From Biscogniauxia marginata (Eukaryota; Ascomycota; Sordariomycetes; Xylariales; Xylariaceae), in NCBI GenBank assembly GCA_022695795.1, contig MU404149.1, forward strand, positions 1-64,000: 64,000 bases of DNA, given 5' to 3'. Of this stretch, positions 33,314 to 44,590 are shown piece after piece; within the stretch, counting starts at the first letter, position 1; the number at the start of each line of letters is the position of its first letter. The position numbers were made by a program, and so were the translations under genes. The notes under the pieces were generated by a model, which did not search any database, was not told where the DNA came from, and saw only the letters and a program-made list of their open reading frames with translations.

Positions 33314-35372
33314 CGTTGTCGTGTGCTGGCAACCCGCTGGCCGGATATAGCGTGAGTTTAGCTCCGGCGTGTTCGATGGTATGTATGGTATGGGTCATTT
33401 TACGTCAATATGTGTGGTCAGAATCCTAATAATCTATGTATGGTCACTGGTGGGATTGCCGTAAGTAAGCCCCCCCCCCCCCAAAAAAAATGTGCCCGCG
33501 ATGCACGGACCTTCTCCGTATTGTCTTAGATGCGAGAGCAAAAAGCGTGGGAAGATCTAACGTTCCGATCATGTTAGGGGGGTCGATCAGATGATGTCTA
33601 CTAAAGTATAATAATGTTTCATGCGGTACTGTATTTCTCATGTCGATGGTCTTCTACGTATCGGGATATTTCCTAGCAGTGTTCTATTCGATGCAATCAC
33701 CAACCTGTCACCGCCCAATGCCAGACCATCCGTATAGTATGAAACATATAAGCATGAACGTACTTAGTAGCTAAACCGTTTGATCTTACACCGAGCCCAA
33801 TCGTGCGCCTATGGAACTGCCAATTTAGCTGATCTATTACATTACTACTTTTTGAGTAGCCCGAGGGTATTTTCTAGGAACATGGAGGTCTAGTTTTCCT
33901 GGCCTAACTAGAAGGGAATTGGGACGGTGAATCGATTGTAAGGTTAGACTAAGCCAGTTATTCACTAATTCACACCAAATATGCCCAGAGCTTTTAGGAT
34001 ACGTTCGTCATTTTAACATCAAAATCTTCTCTGTCAAGACTGTAATCATTAGCTCTTGCCGATAATGATGTTAGTCGATACTCGCACGGAAGCGCTGGGT
34101 GCATCACCAAAATTCGGGGTTGTTTTCGACGCAGTATGTTTTGAGATTCTGTCGCAACCCCCGTCTACCTTTTCGCCAATCAGATCTTGCCGGTCGGTCA
34201 CCTTTGTCTTAAAAGAAGAGAGGAGAGGGGGGTCGGTCAAAGCTAGGAGCCGGGCCTTGTAAATACCTTATAAAGGTACTTCTCGACCTTGATTAACAAA
34301 TTCGTAAATATATTAATAAGGTATATTTATTATTATAAAGAGCAAGTAAATATAATAATTGGTTTTTATTAATTATTAAATTAAAAGTGTTAATTTACAT
34401 TAATAAAGGTATTATAAGTTTAAATATTAATATAATATATAATTTACATTTAATAACTAAGTATTAATTTAAGCTAGTGATTATTTAGATGATAAGAGAG
34501 TAATGGACATGGTTATATAAGGTAGGTATGTTTCGTTAGTGTGGAGATTTGTGAGATCTCTTGATCCCGTGTCGATTGCGAGATCGCTTATGATGTACTC
34601 ACGTGGCCCGTGGTCACCTGACTTATCTCAGGCATGTTAGTTGGACCGTGACAGTGAGAGAAGGTATCGTCCCCTTTATAAACCTCTCCACTTGCTCTTT
34701 GGGCCACGAGGCCGGATTTTACAGACTCTGGATGGTGTCGCGGGGTTATCCGACGAATAGTGGTTTCGTATATTTTAATCTTGTCCATGTAAGGGGAGAG
34801 ACGGTGTTTGCTTTCGGGACTGGCTCAGACCCTTACTGCCGGGCCCAGAATCCCCCTCGTCTTGTTTGCGTGAGCCTGGTTAGCCATCTCCAATATGATT
34901 TACTGCCTCCCGGTGAGGCAACCGCAGTCTCGATCCCTAACTGGCCTGCTTGATCATCTCTTCTCTCGAATACAGGCGGCCACGGCGGGCAATGAGTTTG
35001 AGAGGGCTAGAGACTCTATGACAGCGGATGACTTATACTATACAAACAATTGCGGATCTCTACGTCAAAACAATACATAAATCCAGATCAATCACACGAG
35101 AGTACCGAGATGAAGCTGGGCATATGTACGACTGCAGAAAGTAGTGTCAGATCTATGTAGCATGATAAATACTTGCCTCGACGCCTTTTATCAAGGATTT
35201 GTTCTTCTTTCCCGGGACCTGGATGGACTGAATCAACTCTAGAAACGTGTGTATGAGTATTTCTAAGCGACGGCCCTCAAGAATCTCTTTGACATTACGC
35301 TCGTCATTGACACATAAGGGAGACTGCATTTAGGGAACAGTCATGAATGCGCTAGCCCCTATTGGCGGTCGA
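33314..35372. other. Intergenic with a short AT-rich patch
   Basis: No gene is recognised. A strongly AT-rich patch at about 34262-34480 has the base composition of RIP-mutated repeat DNA. ORFs of 116 aa (34603-34953) and 68 aa (34056-34262) lack protein-like features. A C9-12 run followed by A8 lies at 33470-33490. Confidence 0.5.
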
Positions 35373-37618
35373 TCAACCCTCGTAGGCCTCGTGATATCCA
35401 CCGGCTGCACTTTCGCTCAAGTTGGCGACCTCGCGTTGTTCACCGAGGATGCGACCAATCAAGCGGCCATCCCTCACTGCCTCGTATATCATGGACACCC
35501 AAGATCCAATCGTCTTCTTGGGTCGACCGTCTAGCTCCGTGTCGCCCGGCTGCGGCTGTTCGACCAATCCACGGTGGAAAGGTACGCCAAGCGTGTTGCG
35601 CACGAAGTCGTAGCACTGCTTGGTGGCCTTACCGAGGTACTGTTCTGTCGGCTGGTCGGCGAAGAACAAGGTCCGATGCTTCACGTAAGCCTGCAGGATG
35701 GTTTGCTCGATGGCTTCTCTGAGAGTTTGCACATCCTTGATGGACACAGGGCTGTTGGAACAAGTGACGGTACCATTTTCGGCTGCGAATGTGGCCATCA
35801 CAGCTACAGTCTCGGAAGCAACCTGTGCAGCCCTCTGAGAGGCGTCAAGATGCGACGTCTTATACCAGCTGGTATGGATATCTTTCCACAGAAGGCCCAG
35901 TAGTGGAGAGTCTTCTTCGATGAAAAGATGCTCGGTAACGGTAGCCTCGACGAGGGGACGTAGCTCTTCCAGAAACGTCATGTGCATGACGCGTAGATCG
36001 AGTGCCTGGCAAGTTGTATACAACGCGCTGGCGACCATCAGAGAGACGAGCTCAATAGCCTGCATTGTATATCGAGTCGTAACTAGTGCCAGTGAGTTCA
36101 TGGACTGGTTATGCATCTCAGCAGATTGTACGTGTGACGAAACGGGGTTGGCGAGGAACGCGAGCTCAGACTGGTACGCTGCCATATTGACATCGATGCC
36201 CTTCATGCAGAAGGAAAGGCTGGGATCATCGGCTGCGAGATTGGGAGGGAGACCGTTGCTCATGGCATTATTAATAAGCTCCGATGTCTGGCTGAACAGC
36301 ATCTTGCCGATCATCTGCAGACCAAGGCGCATCTTCTCTGATGCTGAAGTGATGGCGGCCGCTTGGAAATTGCCACCGCAATGAACGTCACCGCCACCCA
36401 CGTTAACTAGAGGATTGTCCGTCGTCGAGTTGAGCTCCGTCTCGATTTGACGATGTGCTAGCAGGAGGTCCTCCAGTACCGGGGAGAGCCACTGTGGGGA
36501 GGTCCGAAGGGCGTATCGCTCCTGTACGATACCGACTTTGAATCGATCCTTTGCCCGTGCTCCCAGACTTGTTACTAGCTTCGAGCCAGAGAGGAAAGAC
36601 CGGATATTCTGAGCAACCTCGACCTGTCCGGCATGTGGTCGAATATCTGATATGAAGGGGTGCGCCCACTCGACGTTGGCCGCTAAACTCTCGGCTGCCA
36701 TTGCTGTCAGAATCTGGCTAACGACTGTAAGATTATGGGTATCGTAGAGAGCAAGGGTAGCCACCGCGGCGGACGGCGCTGTGCCGTTGATTAATGCTAA
36801 GCCTTCCTTGGGTCCCAAAGTGATAGGGTGCATGTTAAGGCTCAGAAGTGCCTGATCCGCAGGTAGAACTTGCCTGTCCTTCCCTTTGCCGATTTGCATC
36901 TTGATATCTGGATTACCCATAATGCTGCCGGCGACGTATGACAGGGGCATAAGATCACCCGACGCAGAGATGGTTCCGCGGAGTGGGATAAAAGGCGTGC
37001 AATCATGAGAGACAAGGTTCACGATGGCTTCAGCTACGGGAAGACTTATCGCTGAGTGTCCTCGCAAGTTAGTGTTTGCTCTGACCAACATCGAGCCTCT
37101 GACCCAAGGAGCGGGCAATGCATGGTGTCTCAGCTCTCCATCGTGTTCATTGCCGAAATCGTTCCCAGTTATGACTGCAGACTGCGTATGTTGTATCAAC
37201 GCCACTTGTAGGCCCCATAGATCTTTCGTGCGAACATCGGCTGACCCTCCAAAGCCGGTGTTAACCCCTAACGAAGGATTAGCATGCTACTAGACGCAGT
37301 GACCGACTTGTGGCGATAAACTGACCATATAGAAAGGAACCATCGACCAAGTACTGGTTTAAGGTCGATACGCTTTCTTCGACAGCTTTGACAAGTGCTG
37401 GGGTTTTGTCAATGTTCGGCTTACAATTGTGTCTGGAGAAAACAGAGTTAGCTGGGCGACGTGCTAGCCACCCGACGATCTCACCTAGAAACAGCTACGA
37501 CGCTGGCAATATCCAGGTTTTGGCCATCCACGCTGATATTCCCACGCTGGAGGTATTGCTGAAGCGTACGCCATATTTCCCTGGTCTGCTCGAAGTGAGT
37601 ATGAGGTCTATTGTCCAT
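35373..37618 (-). CDS. pal: Phenylalanine (aromatic amino acid) ammonia-lyase
   Basis: The enzyme removes ammonia from phenylalanine (or tyrosine) to give cinnamate (or coumarate). Three exons (37485-37618, 37326-37432, 35373-37267) give 711 aa, the normal fungal PAL length; an in-frame stop lies just upstream of the chosen ATG. The catalytic Tyr80 is in LYGVNTGFGGSADVRT. The MIO cofactor triad Ala182-Ser183-Gly184 is in RGTISASGDLMPLSYVAG. Other conserved blocks are LGPKEGLALINGTA, RYALRTSPQWL, NSTTDNPLV, GGNFQAAA and EMHNQSMNSLAL. The selectivity position is His107-Thr108 (ALIQHTQ), where Rhodotorula PAL has His-Gln and plant PAL Phe-Leu, so tyrosine may also be accepted (inference). It lies 2.4 kb from a UbiA prenyltransferase gene and is probably part of the same cluster. 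Confidence 0.95.
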
Positions 37619-40065
37619 GATCGCGGTCTGCTGGCTGAGGCGGACGCGCTATCAGCAACAGAGTTTGCTTTCGGGCCCGCGGAATTAGCGTTCCTAGGAT
37701 AGTCCACAATCGAGGTGATAACCACCAGCCGAGGTTTTGGCAGGTATTCCAGGTCTAGGTAGGCACTTATTTCGAGATATAGATACAACAGAGATGCTCC
37801 CCGACAGTGCAATATTTCTCTGTTATATGCCTAAGGAGCGTTCGTTGCTTTTTCGTGCTTAAATAATTTATAAGCTAACTCGTAAAGCAAACATTATGTC
37901 ACGCAGGGTCGGCAAGCTAGGTACAACCGGTGTATTCCTATGGGTAGGGTGCAAAACAAAGTAGACGCTTACTCTTCTTAAAACTAAGCTAGGGAGAGTA
38001 GTCCTTTTATAAGTTGAGCAAGTTTGATATAAGGGGGAGGGCCCTTATATGAGATCTTGCCTTAAGTGCTTCCGTGACAAATTAACTATTAATTAACGCT
38101 AGTAATAAATTAAGTAAATATTTATAAGTCACTTATTTATGAAATATAAAAATAAAAATAACGTATTTAATTTAATTTTAAATTTTAAAATTTTTAAAAC
38201 TTAATATATTTATATAATTATATTAAAGTTATAAATATATAAAAACGTGCGTTTTTTAATAATTAAAATGTTATAATTATTATAACTTTGTTTTAATATT
38301 TTTAAAAATATATATAACTCGTTAATAATATAAAACCCCCTTTTTTATATAATTTTTATATTTTAAATCTTGTTATAAACCGTAATATAAAGCTTTATAT
38401 AAATATTTATTAAAATATATAAAACAATATAAAATTAATAAAAATATATATATTTAATTTATTTTTAGTGATGTTTTAAATCTTCCTCTCCCTTTATGTT
38501 TAGTAGATTTAGGACTTTTATTATGAGTTGTATGTAACGATATGAAAGCCCGGAACCACGACGTCACGTAGACCAAGAGATCTAGTAGTTCTGACATTAC
38601 ATGTCAGAACCCAGGCTTATTTACGTAATTAAGGAAGTCTCCGGCTAACCGTTACATTATAGGATCATTAGCCGGGTCTCACCAGATGATTGGATACACC
38701 GTGCACAAAGACTGGCCTTTCAGTACATTGGCAAGTAGAGTAGAGCCAAGCGCTGATTTGAAGTTGAAAAGGGACGCCTAGTCATGTTATGAACAAATGT
38801 TGTGTGACAGTACCAGATACTAACGTTTCAACGAAGAGTCCCCGATGAGATCTGTATGCCAAAGGACCAGTCCTACCGTTCCATTGCATTCCATCAGGGC
38901 TGAAGTCAGCAGGTACATTTCATCATATATCTAATGCAAGCCATCTAAGGTGCCATCCAAGGTGCGCCATAAGTAAGATCTGTACTACTGATAATATCAG
39001 TCTTATAGAAACCCCGGTCAGGCTCACCGCCCGGGGTCTGACGTGAATCCTTTCTCTGTGCCACTTCACTTTTACTGAAGTCTAGGCTGCAAAGTCGAAG
39101 TGGAAGGTGAGAAAAGAATAGATACGTCTTTCTTTCGGTCCAGTCCGATCGTTTCCTAACAAATCAATAACACAAACAAGTTCGGTTCTGAAGTCTCGAA
39201 CTCCGTATCTTGCTTGACTTTCGTCTTGGAAACATATAATTACAAGCGGAAAATTCACATCCGCTCGACTGAACAATCACCATGGCAGCCAAAGACATGC
39301 ACAACCCCGCAAAGGGTTATGTCTAGATTGCTTACCCCGACCAGGGGCTCCCTAGAGTTATTTGGTACAACATAACAAACGATGCTTAAGGCAAATCCGT
39401 GATCCTATTTATGGATGTTAGGAACAACTATTACAGGCTTGTCAATAAGTTGACGATTGCTAATATTCTTTAATTTACAAATCAGATCCCTGTGCTACGA
39501 CTTGGTTGTGGTTTGTCTAATAAATTACGTGGGTTTTCGTAAGAGTTTCTTCTATATACGAGTTGTATACTTGAATTAATCATTGGCTAAGGAGAGTGAC
39601 TATGGAGTAAGGAGAGTATTTATAAGAAAATTAAGAAGGAAATGACGTGAAAGAGCTACTTGTTTTACGAGTTGTTCGTACGCTTTAGAGCCGTTATCCG
39701 TATGAAATGTTCAGCTGTTCGTTCCACGAGACGCTCGAAGACGCACCCTGGTCTAGGCACTGTTAGGTCACGTGGAAATATGGGTCCGTACCACCCTGTT
39801 TCTTGATAGTAATTTGGACGTCAAGTTGTTAACAAAACGAGGTAAATTAGATATATATCCAATAATGGCTATCTAGAAATGGGCAGCTAGTATTAAGGAC
39901 AAAATACTGGTTATAGCTTAGTTTTTCTTTCCTCGGCCTAATCAACAATTTCTTTCCGCAGTTTCCCTGCACTAAGGTCATTTAAATTTACCGGAACCCC
40001 CCTACAGAGCTTTAGAAGCTGATGTTGAGATGTTCCGTGTGTGACTGGATACCTGACCTGACCAG
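37619..40065. other. Intergenic with AT-rich relic
   Basis: This 2.4-kb spacer has no supported gene. About 38081-38480 is extremely AT-rich and nearly lacks CpA/TpG, as in RIP-decayed repeats. The remainder is ordinary composition with no ORF above 64 aa. Confidence 0.5.
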
Positions 40066-41091
40066 TCAGTATCCGTACTTCCTCGACCAGAACTCAGCCA
40101 TAAGCCCAGCTGAGATTGAGGCGCCGACATAAGCACTTCCAGGACCGAATGCCCAAGCGCAACTGTCGCCATCTTCCAACTTGACAGCCCAGATCATCCA
40201 TGCGAGCAGGATAGCATCTCCGCCACAGGATATAGCATAATATGGTCCGCCAAACCCTGCCAGATGGCCCGCCAATCCTAGACAGCATACCTGCACGGCA
40301 GCTGCTGCGTAGAGGGCTGGTTTCGTCCCCTTCCTTCCGAGTCGTACGGCGAGTCCTTTGACGCCAGCTTTCAGGTCGTCGAGGTAATCTTGATGAGCGT
40401 AAACGGTGTCAAAGATAACACACCAGAGAATCCCAGCGACGTATAGACATGCAGCTGACTGGGCCAGAGGTGAGTTAACGACCTTGGACACGCGGCCTGG
40501 GAGATCCAACGACGGGTCCAGCAGAGGCGCCAACGGATCCTTCCCGACTATCGAAGTCACTAGAAATATGGCATAGGACAGCCCGAATCCCAGCTCGACT
40601 TGGGGGAAGTCTGTACAGCGCTTCAGCAAGGGGTAGATAAACAAGGTCACGCCGTCCACGGCGGCGTGAATCAATGTCAACTGGCCGTAAGGGTACAGAA
40701 TGCAGGCCCCGGCGGCAATCTGCAAGGCGGTGAAGAAATGCGCCTGCGATGTCGTGACGGCGCCCCGTGGGATGGGCCTCACCCGGCAGCGAGCGACCTG
40801 GCGATCGAAGTCCTGATCTAGGTTGTCATTCCACGTACAGGTAATACCGCGGAAGACGGTGGCCCATAAACCCAAGTACGCTGCGAGGAGTACGAGAGAT
40901 TTCAGATCGACGTCGTTGGAGAATGGGGGGATGTTGATGGCAAAACCAAGTCCTATTAAGTAGTGCCAGTAGAAGGCCCAGAACCCCGACTGGCGGTCGA
41001 GACGCATGAGTTCGGCGTATGGAACCCATGCATCTGGCATGAAGCGAAAGAGGCCATGACTTGGCCTGCTGTAGCCTTTAACAGCATTCAT
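40066..41091 (-). CDS. UbiA-family aromatic prenyltransferase
   Basis: This is an integral-membrane prenyltransferase that joins a prenyl diphosphate to an aromatic acceptor, as in 4-hydroxybenzoate prenylation. The intact single-exon ORF encodes 341 aa. The first Asp-rich motif is NDNLDQDFD (residues 88-96). The second is DTVYAHQDYLDD (in the 220s). Both are complete, with all Mg2+-binding Asp residues. Several hydrophobic helices follow the usual UbiA pattern, and there is no obvious mitochondrial presequence. The primary-metabolism homologue, Coq2, normally carries one. Position between PAL and a divergent P450 suggests a biosynthetic role with a C5 or longer prenyl donor; donor length cannot be read from sequence. 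An antisense ORF of 73 aa is a shadow. Confidence 0.92.
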   Translation of the reverse strand: MNAVKGYSRPSHGLFRFMPDAWVPYAELMRLDRQSGFWAFYWHYLIGLGFAINIPPFSNDVDLKSLVLLAAYLGLWATVFRGITCTWNDNLDQDFDRQVARCRVRPIPRGAVTTSQAHFFTALQIAAGACILYPYGQLTLIHAAVDGVTLFIYPLLKRCTDFPQVELGFGLSYAIFLVTSIVGKDPLAPLLDPSLDLPGRVSKVVNSPLAQSAACLYVAGILWCVIFDTVYAHQDYLDDLKAGVKGLAVRLGRKGTKPALYAAAAVQVCCLGLAGHLAGFGGPYYAISCGGDAILLAWMIWAVKLEDGDSCAWAFGPGSAYVGASISAGLMAEFWSRKYGY

Positions 41092-41732
41092 GGCCTGTAA
41101 GGAGTGGTTCCGTCCGGTCTATGATGGCGTATGACTGCCAGAGGTTGCGAATAGAAAGAACTGGTGTGATGATGGACAATGTGTGAAATTCCCGAGCTAA
41201 GGGCTAGAGGATCGGGATAGTAAGGGATATAGTTGCAATACTAAATTCTAGACGCTGGAACTATCGTAACCTTTATCCTTCATGGTAACAACATACCTGT
41301 TCCCCGGACAAGAACGGGTACTTTACAGATCGAGGAATTCCCGAGAGCAACAGGCAAGAGGCGCATACACACGAGGGGTGCATGCGGGCGAGAGGCACCG
41401 CCTGGGTCTTTGCTTTGCTGACGGGGGCTGATTCTGACGGAGGCTGCTGACGCTGATGCCACCCTCTTCAACTCGGGAAACTAATCGCATAGAAGTGATA
41501 CTGTGTGATAATGACGCCTAAGTCAACGATAGGCCGCGGTATATGATTCGTTCCGGAGGCAAATATTCTCACCGACTATCTTAGTATCGATATCGCCGAT
41601 CGTTTGATTCCCTCCTCGCCCTGCGTGATCATCCTTGAGCCGACAATATAACATTTCTTTTTTCTCAATTCCCCGAAAAGCATCAGAACTATCGACGCCA
41701 TCTCCTCTCCTACATGTTAGTTGGTTGCTAGC
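41092..41732. promoter_or_regulatory. Bidirectional promoter region of UbiA and P450 genes
   Basis: The 641 bp between the UbiA ATG (41091, leftward) and the P450 ATG (41733, rightward) must drive both genes. A CGG-N13-CCG inverted repeat is at 41537-41555, the general form bound by Zn2Cys6 regulators. A GACGGGGGC/GACGGAGGC pair lies at about 41419-41445. Whether the nearby Zn2Cys6 protein binds here is inference. Confidence 0.4.
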
Positions 41733-43423
41733 ATGTACCCGATCGAAAGCTCGTACTACCCCTATTTGGGTCTCTTTCTCGTTTTATGTAGCAGCTGTGT
41801 AGCGCTTGTTCTTCAGTTCTTAAAACCTACCGACTTAAAATGGTCGGGTGGCACAAAGAGATGGGCAATGCCACCGGGGCCACCAGGCCTACCAGTCTTG
41901 GGAAACTTGCTACAGATGATGCGAGCCCGCCGCGGACCCGTTTCTCTCAATAACTGGGTGAGTTTCAAACCTATCGAAACATAAGAACGCGCCTTGATCT
42001 AAACATTCGTCAGCTGGCCTCCTTGATACCGTATGGCGAGATGGTGACGCTGCATATGGGATCCCAGACGTGGGTTGTGCTCAACTCGGACCGCGTCGTC
42101 TCGGAACTCATAGCCAAGCGAGGGAGGATTACCAATGAGAGACCCCATATGCCCGTCGCGAGCGATCTTGTGAGCAATGGAAAGCGCACGGTGATAAGAC
42201 AAGAAGAAGAATGGCGAGAGGGACGTCGTGTGATGCATCAGTTGCTCAGCGGCTCGAATCTCAAGGTCTACGCCGGCATGCAGGAGCTCGAGAGCGTAGA
42301 CTTGCTGCGCCGGTACCTTCGGGAGCCCAATCTGTGGTTTTCTCACAACTTTAGATATGCCACATCCGTGCTTTACAGGATCGTCATGGGTTACCCTCTA
42401 TATAAGACCAAAGTGCAGCTCGACGACTATCAGAGGGTAACGATCGAGTTTGTCACGACCATTAACCGGAGCTACGTGGATTTCTTCCCGTCGGTTAGCA
42501 AGCTCCCCCATTTCCTACAGCCTTGGCGGCGTTTCTGGGCTCAGATGGGCTCGTTCCATCGCCTCGTCTTCCGGGAATGGTGGAAACCCATCAAGACCGC
42601 CGTGAGCAAGGGCACGGCGCCGCCCTCGTTCGTCCGCGACGTTCTTCTTCATCCGGATATGCGGTTCTCTGGCGACGATGAAGAGGCGATGTACCTGGCC
42701 ACGTCTGTCATGGCAGCCGGTGGTGACAACACACGCATGACGATCAACACGTTCATAATGGCCATGGTCACGCGCCCCGAAGCCCAGGCACGGGCACGCG
42801 AAGAAGTCGATCGAGTATGCACGGATGGCGAAGCGCTCAGGCTCCCCCGGATGTCCGATCTGTCGGAAATGCCCTACATAGCCTCCATGATCAAAGAGGT
42901 CTTACGCTGGCGACCGACTGTCCCCATTGTTCCACCCCACCAGCTCACCGAGAACCTTGAGTTTGATGGGCACTTCATCCCTGCGGGCACAAACTTCCTG
43001 ATCAACTCGATCGCGCTGTCGAGAGAGTTTGACAATGCCCATGAGTTCCAGCCGGAGAGATGGATTGACGGCTCAGCCAACTTCTGGGGTTTTGGAGGCG
43101 GCCGTCGGATCTGCGTCGGCTGGAAAGTTGCGGAGCAAGCTCTATTCATTGCATTCGCCCGTCTGCTTTATTGTTTCGAATTGAGTCCGGTTCGTTCACG
43201 TTCGCCTTCTATTACTCGTCTTGGTTCTGAATGACGAGTCACTAACACATAGGTTGTCTAGAACGGGCCTATCGACGACGAGCGACTCAATCACCAAACT
43301 GTCAACGAGCCATTTCCTGTCAAGGCCACCGTTCGCAGTGCCGGACACGCATTACTTATCGAAGAGGAAGCATCCAAGTACGAAGCTTCATTCTCCACAT
43401 TTGGATCGACGGCGGCCAAATGA
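41733..43423 (+). CDS. Cytochrome P450 monooxygenase
   Basis: This is a microsomal haem monooxygenase. Exons 41733-41957, 42014-43189 and 43262-43423 give 520 aa. A hydrophobic N-terminal anchor (YLGLFLVLCSSCVALVLQFL) and the proline hinge PPGPPGLPVLGN come first. The I-helix oxygen-binding motif is AAGGDNT, the K-helix ExxR is in KEVLRWRP, the PERF-like segment is FQPERW, and the haem loop is FGGGRRICVG with Cys442. All essential elements are present. The last exon was chosen because the other acceptor (ACATAG) leads to an immediate stop, whereas TCTAG gives NGPIDDERLNHQTVNEPFPV. The family type (substrate-recognition regions like fungal O-methylsterigmatocystin-oxidoreductase-type P450s) is compatible with aromatic or prenyl oxidation. 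It is divergently paired with UbiA. Confidence 0.92.
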
Positions 43424-44590
43424 ACCCTATTCAGTGTGTTCAGCATAGCACGTCAGAGAGGTCTGGCAAACAGAACATATGGGAGAACCAAACAGCTTGG
43501 GTTGACTGTGGAAATGCGACAAGCGGAAGTCTTAAGAGGTGGGAGGCACCTAATTATGTAGTTTTTCATCACGTATACCACGGCGTCTAATATGGTGTGG
43601 TGCCAGGGAAACTATCCAGTCTCAGATGCTACGAAGATACTTATTTCTGAACCAGCTGTGGTGAAGGTCACATGTGAAGTTATTCTGATTCTCACCCGAG
43701 TATATGGGGTGCATTGAGTTGAGGACCCCTGCTGCATTGATGTTGGTTCAGGATCCGGCCATTTTCGGCGTAAGTATCGGCGCCTTGTACATACATTTGG
43801 TGCTCCGCGGGAGCTGACGGGATAGCATTTGCGGACATGTGGTTGCAGCGCACCATTCTCCCACAACAGCCGTAAGGAGCAAAACGCCGTTTAGGGAAGG
43901 CCGATGGCTTACCGGTAATGTGCCTAGCATTCGATTTGTTATAAGAAAGGTTATCTTGGCTCTGCATTTGGCTTTCACACCTTACGCATTTGATACGGAG
44001 TATGTACCTAGGGATACGATGAGGATGACCCCGATCAGGGGGGTTACAGCCGGAGTGGGGATGGCTTCGGAGGCTTTACAAGTGGGGACGACCGGAAGAC
44101 CCGCCGGAGGAAGGCCTCGCTCTGGCTACTAGGGTCAGAGCTTGTCACAAGCCGATCCTGCAGAGGATAGAATGCCGCGTCAACCCATGATGGCTTTCCA
44201 GCCCTGTCAGTGGACATGTAATTATTGAAGGCCTGGATATAGGGGGAAGTCTGGTCCATCTAAGAGAAGGCGGATAGACCCGGGGGTGTGTTAGATATGA
44301 AGTGGTTGTGTAGTGAACTAAGTTTGAAGGGGAATAGGGATCGCCATCAAATCCGGATATAATCACAGGTGGTCTGGGCGTGACACGTATAATGTGAAGA
44401 GCATAGAGCATTCTGAATGCAGAACACAACAATACATATAATGAATCAATTGACCCTAATACAAGTTGTATCAAACATCATCCTCCCAACTACCTCCGCA
44501 CATTTCACGACATCATATAAATAAACTAACCTCGCTGTGCCATTTTAGCAAGTACTTCATAATTCGTAAATGACTACCCATACAAAGTGA
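43424..44590. other. Intergenic, unassigned ORFs
   Basis: Several overlapping ORFs of 70-110 aa occur on both strands. The minus-strand ORF at 44044-44259 (MDQTSPYIQAFNNYMSTDR..) and a hydrophobic stretch at 43748-43978 might be parts of a broken gene, but I recognise no family and cannot join them by splice sites. Confidence 0.4.

Noticed and set aside
34603..34953. 116-aa plus-strand ORF
   Set aside because: It has an ATG but no recognised domain, and composition near a RIP-like patch is not typical of a gene.
44044..44259. 71-aa minus-strand ORF between P450 and transcription factor
   Set aside because: No family is recognised and no splice join to neighbouring ORFs is convincing.
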